A stretch of DNA of 64,000 nucleotides from Cymbidium sinense (lineage: Eukaryota > Streptophyta > Magnoliopsida > Asparagales > Orchidaceae), in the NCBI GenBank assembly GCA_021442155.1, contig CM038214.1, positions 316,479,001 to 316,543,000 of the forward strand, read 5' to 3'. A program made the position numbers and the translations under genes. Numbering within the stretch: position 1 is the first letter of the stretch; every line of letters begins with the position of its first letter. A model generated the notes under the pieces. It had not been told where the DNA came from and made no database searches. It saw only the letters and a list, made by a program, of their open reading frames with translations. Shown in pieces: positions 59,562 to 64,000 of the stretch.

Positions 59562-59617
59562 ATAGAGAACAAATTTAGATTTAGCATTTCTTCTTCTCGA
59601 TTTCATCAACCAAGTAA
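59562..59617 (-). pseudogene. GR-RBP tail copy 12, 3' UTR scrap at block R boundary
   Basis: The distal UTR (GAACAAATTTAGATTTAGC, then CGATTTCATCAACCAAGTAA on +) is cut at 59617, where block R begins with TAGACTATTGACC. This mirrors the array end at 19816. Confidence 0.65.
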
Positions 59618-62220
59618 TAGACTATTGACCTCCCTTTTGGAGTGAGTTCTCAACCTCCTCTTCTTAGACCTAGGAACCTTCTAGACACTAAGGTTTCTTT
59701 AGTCATGAGACACTCCTACAGATTAAGTGAACACTTGACCTAAGCATAGAGACTTTAAAGTGTTAATCATAAGATTAAGCCATGCCTTAGGGACTTAAGA
59801 AAATCACTTACCCTATAGCCTAAACCCAATCCATGTACACATTCTTAAATTCAATTCAAATCCCAATTTCCAGCCACACCTCAAACTTAATTTCAAATCT
59901 AAATCCAAGTCCAGAATCAATTCCAAATGTTTGAAACCCAAGATCAAATTGAAACTTGAAAACCTTCCCTTGCCCTTTAATCAACCTTCAAGAACTTTGC
60001 CAAATTTCCATCCAACTCAATCCAAACTCAATTGATTTTTTTTATAAATCAATTGTACCTTCAATTATCTTCTCAAATATAAATGAAATATAAATTCAAA
60101 TAGCCAAAATAAAATCCAAAATCAAATCAAAACCCAATTTAAACCCTTTAAGACATTTCCTTGAACTTGGCCAAAACCCATCTAAATAAAGCCAAAATCA
60201 GTAGATTTTATTTTGAATCAATCATTCCTTCAATCATCTATCCAAATATAAATAAAACCTACAATCATCTGGTCAAACGAAAATCAACCCAAGTCAAACC
60301 CAACCTAACCCATTTGACTTGAAATATTAAATTGAACCAAAACTCATTTGAATACAAACAAATTGCAATTGAATTTATATGCCAATATAATTCATATATA
60401 AACTCAACTAAATCAAACTCAACCCAAAATCAAGCCAACTAAATCCAATTAGTTCACTTGACCTAAAGTAGCCAATTTGACCTACATGAACCAAAATCTA
60501 ATTTAATCTAATCAAAGTGAATTAAGCTAATCCAAACTTTATGTCATTATTGTTGATCACCCTCGGATGATTAATTGATATAAATTGGGTCAAACCAAGT
60601 CAACCTAGCCCATTGACCAAGTCAACCCTTTAGCCAAATTACTATGCCAAATCCATTGAAACCATGATTCAAATCAACACAAAATCAACATTTAAACATG
60701 ACTTTGGCATTTAATTAAGCCAAACCTAGCCCAAATAGCCCTCTTGACCCAAGTTGACCCTTTATGTCAATTTGGGTCAACTTGAATTTAATTTGGATTT
60801 AATTTGGTTTGATCTAATTTGACCCTTTATGTCAATTAACCTAAATTAAATCCAAATTAAATAAAACCAAAGCATGCAATGCTCTCGAAATAGTCATATA
60901 AAATTGACCTAACCCTTGGTTTGACCTAATTTGACCAATTGTCAACCTAACCCATTTTGATCCAATTTGACCCAAATGGGTAAAATTGAGCCAAACATAA
61001 CCAAATGAACTCCAAATGACATGAAATTTGGTCCAACTCACTTTTGAATCATTTCAAATCAACCTAAATCAAATTCAATGCCAAATGACCACTCTACCCT
61101 TGGGCTAAGGGTATCACATAAGATAAAACACCTATGTAAATGGTCATTTCTCTTTCTTAGCCACTTAACACTCATCCATAGGTCCACTTAGGCTCCAAGA
61201 ACACTGTCAAACTTGATCCAAGAGGTGGTTGGGTCATGACTCATGGGAGGAAATCACCTCCCCTCCCATTGGAAGACCGCATGAAGGACCTCCACTTCCC
61301 TTTGCTAGGACACCCACTTGTCCTTCATAGTAGCCACCTCCCATGCCTTGGACAACAAAATTAAGCCACCTGGAGAATCCCAACCACCCCAAGGACACTG
61401 GTTGGAATAATCACCATGAATGAGGTCATTTTGGCCATTGCAAGGAGACAGAAATAGAGAAAAAAACTCTACCTCACACACTCATTTCACTCTTTTAAAG
61501 CTCCCAAACCAACCAGCAACCATTCCCACTTGGTTTTTGAGAAAAAGCTATCAAAATCAAGTGGATTCTGACAAGGAAGCGTGACCATTGGTGGATACAT
61601 TATTCCTAAGTAAAGTAAGAGCCCAAACCCATTCTAAAGCTTCTTCTTGTCCTTAGGAGCATGCTCAGATCATCACCGCCACCGAAAATCATCCTCGGTG
61701 AGGTAATTTTCAACAACCATAGTCGACCTTAGGTTCTTTTGTTTGTGATAATTTTTGCACAATTTTAAAAATTTCCTTTAGCAATGGTTAATCTTAACAT
61801 GATTTGATTATCCTTAGGAATTAATTTACTTGATTGGAATCACATGTATATGATTATTCATTCCTTTCTAATCATGTTAAATAATGTATGTCATTTAAAA
61901 TCATACATTCATCTTTTCAAAATTAATTAAATCAAATGGTTTTCCTTTATGTCAAGCTTGCATGTGTTAATTTATTTTTTTTATATGTATGTATTATTAT
62001 CACTATTAAATCCAAATGTATTTTCCAAAGCTTATAAATGAATGGTTGCATATGCTATGAATGCTAGTTTTAAATACAAAAAGAGATGTATGTGATTATA
62101 GCTTAAATGTACAGTGAAGCTCCTTTCCTTTTATTCATTTTTTTATTTATATAAGTAATGCTAATGGGTATATAGTTTGGACATCCAATATGAAGCTTTA
62201 GTTAGCCCCAAGGAATTCAT
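59618..62220 (-). repeat. Block R: inverted copy of block L
   Basis: On the minus strand this matches block L in order, but it lacks the 20240-21720 segment and extends about 500 bp further at the 59.6-kb end. It contains the GGTCAA-rich tract (60250-61080) and a segment with ACCTCCCATG-type sequence (61230-61280). No coding domain was recognised; the 66-codon ORF at 60841-61041 lies in the low-complexity tract. Confidence 0.65.
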
Positions 62221-62775
62221 TTGATTACCTCACTTTCTTAGTTTAATAAAGACATATACTCCATTTGCATTCATTCTTGTATTTCAATACTAGAATTTGG
62301 ATGAGGCTTTAATTCATATACATAAATGATTCAATCAAATTAAATATCATTTTTTACATGATTTTCATTCTCCAAATTATGAATACATGTGTATCTATCT
62401 AAGAAAAGTGGTATAGTCCGGACATCCTAGGAATATGAGGCTTTAGCCTAAGGAGGTCATTTGACTACCTCACTTCCCTGGTTTAACAAAGGCACATACT
62501 TGCTTATGTCTTTTATACATACATGTGTGTATTTACTTAGAGATTGCTAATCCTTCCTTTAATAAAAATACATGCATTTGCAATTGTTTAAGTGATTGAA
62601 TTAATTGAGCATGTGATTCGGAGCTCTCTTTCTTATGTTCATGCATGTAAATTTACATATGGTTTGAATGTAATGGTATATTGTCTGGACAGTCTGGGAA
62701 TACGAGGCTTTAGCTAGCCCCTAGGAGGTCATTTGATTACCTCACTTCCCTAGTTAACAATGACACGTACATGTT
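62160..62775. repeat. Three tandem repeats of about 240-265 bp
   Basis: A segment reading roughly GGACATCC(N)ATATGAGGCTTTAG, then GTCATTTGATTACCTCACTT and CCTAGTTTAACAAAGGCACA, occurs near 62177, 62418 and 62683. The parts between are less similar. Block L starts inside the first repeat (GGGGCTAGCTAAAGCCTCAT at 19817 is its reverse complement). Confidence 0.7.
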
Positions 62776-64000
62776 TAATTTCATCCCTATGTATTTTTTT
62801 GTATAAGAATTTAGATAGAGCCTTAAATTAATATGATAAAATAGTTCAATTAGAGGGGAAATATAAAGCTTCAAATGTACATACTCACATCCAACATTCA
62901 AGTGTGCTAAAACATATTATATGTAGGTATACTTAGATTTAATCATATGTTACATGTGATGGAAATGAATGATTTAGCATTTGTCATGTGATAGTATTTT
63001 GATTAGATTAATCTTGAGAAGCCTTTCACATTGAATAGAATTATTTAAAAGAACCTAAACTTAGTATTGATCTAAAATGTGTAATAAGCTATTCACTAAA
63101 GAGAACTAAATAAAAATAACATGCTTTAGAAAGTGGTTTAAGGTAGGTATGAAAGAGGGTAACCACTTTTCTCTTTACAACACTTAGTTGCTAGGTGTAG
63201 GTCATATGAAACCAAAGAAAATAAATTAAAACTTGCACATCAATTAAAGAACTTGAAGTGAAACCACCCTTTAAGTTGAATCTTTCTACACTTAAAAAAT
63301 CTTAACTCTCTAAAGTTAGTTAGGACATACCACATGCCCTAATACACACACATTTGATTAAGTCACCACTTCTAGCCTTATGTTAGGATGGTGCATGGTG
63401 TGATGTATATTTTATTTTGTGATGTATTATTTTAGACTAGATATTAGGGTGCATGTTTTGTAGACTAGATGGTAGGCTGTGATTAGCATAATCATATTTT
63501 CTATAGGGGATTATGTTTAAGGGGCTACTTAAAAATAAATATCAATGCTCTCTTTACAGGTTGCTTATGCCTCTAAGCATAATCCAAGTTAAGACATGTG
63601 GGCTTTGTTACCCATGTGCAGGGTGCTAAGTCTAAATTATAAATATAATTGCTTAGGTTGTATGCGTGTTTAGCTAACACCTATCTTGTAGGTGTAGTTA
63701 TATTTACTTTTTTTATTTTTAATGTAATTTTAAATTAAGAATTAGGATTAGTGCTATGAGTGTATAAGGATGAGCATTGGCTAGAAGGCTTTGTCCTAGG
63801 AAGCCATGATGCCTTTGAAGTGGAGCAAACCAAATCAAAGGAGGAAGATACATGAAGACATGAAGACTTCAAGACCCCCATATTATTTATCATTTGTGCA
63901 AATTATTCTTTTATGTACCAGGTTGTATAAGGGTAGAGCTCGGCTACCCATTTTTCTTTTCATGTTGTACGGTAGCACCCTACTGCACTGGCCTGTTATT
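62776..64000. other. Unrecognised AT-rich flank
   Basis: No coding sequence, RNA gene or known repeat was recognised. A small direct repeat (TAGACTAGATATTAGG and TAGACTAGATGGTAGG) lies near 63433-63475. It may be the non-coding part of a dispersed element continuing past the window. Confidence 0.35.

Noticed and set aside
59618..62220. Solo LTR or complete LTR retrotransposon
   Set aside because: I could not find TG...CA ends, a primer-binding site, a polypurine tract or pol motifs, so the blocks are left as unclassified repeats.

Overview
This window is plant nuclear DNA, almost certainly heterochromatic. The evidence is degenerate Arabidopsis-type telomere heptamers (TTTAGGG/CCCTAAA), plant L1-type LINEs with a DUF4283-like ORF1 and a C-terminal RNase H, and fragments of a plant glycine-rich RNA-binding protein (GR-RBP) gene. 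I cannot name the species. I found no intact protein-coding gene, tRNA, rRNA or CRISPR array; every coding remnant is decayed mobile-element or processed-pseudogene sequence.

Layout. 1-800: unrecognised DNA with a scattered CCCTAGTGGA motif. 816-2240: AT-rich satellite, about 350-bp period. 2378-19816 (array A): telomere-like array with TTTAGGG on +. 19817-23395 (block L): a dispersed repeat. 23396-26280 (array B): CCCTAAA on +. 26281-33798: LINE1 (+). 33799-36982 (array D): CCCTAAA on +. 36983-44286: LINE2 (-). 44287-52290 (array C): TTTAGGG on +. 52291-59300: LINE3 (-). 59301-59617: the last piece of array C. 59618 to about 62220 (block R): an inverted copy of block L, followed by three ~250-bp tandem repeats and unrecognised DNA to the end.

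The most notable structure is the array itself. It is not a simple interstitial telomere but a higher-order repeat of roughly 0.5-2 kb. Read on the TTTAGGG strand, each unit starts with a conserved junction (consensus near AAATTAAGTAAACCGGTAGG), runs through a T-rich phase (TTTTA/TTTA/TTTAGG), and ends in a G-rich phase of TTTAGGG. In array A the G-rich phase is often replaced by GC-rich heptamers, GGGCCTA and GGGCCCA, which are GGGTTTA with T changed to C. Twelve copies of a 5'-truncated GR-RBP tail (end of the RRM, glycine-rich region and 3' UTR) sit in the G-rich phase. All have their coding strand on the CCCTAAA strand, and the complete copies share boundaries and flanks, so one captured pseudogene seems to have been amplified with the array.

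All three LINEs are near full length (7.0-7.5 kb), begin at or next to CCCTAAA on their own strand, and are inactivated by stops and frameshifts. Array orientation flips across block L and across LINE2. No homology search was run; family names rest on motifs I can read, and boundaries are accurate to about 5-30 bp unless stated.
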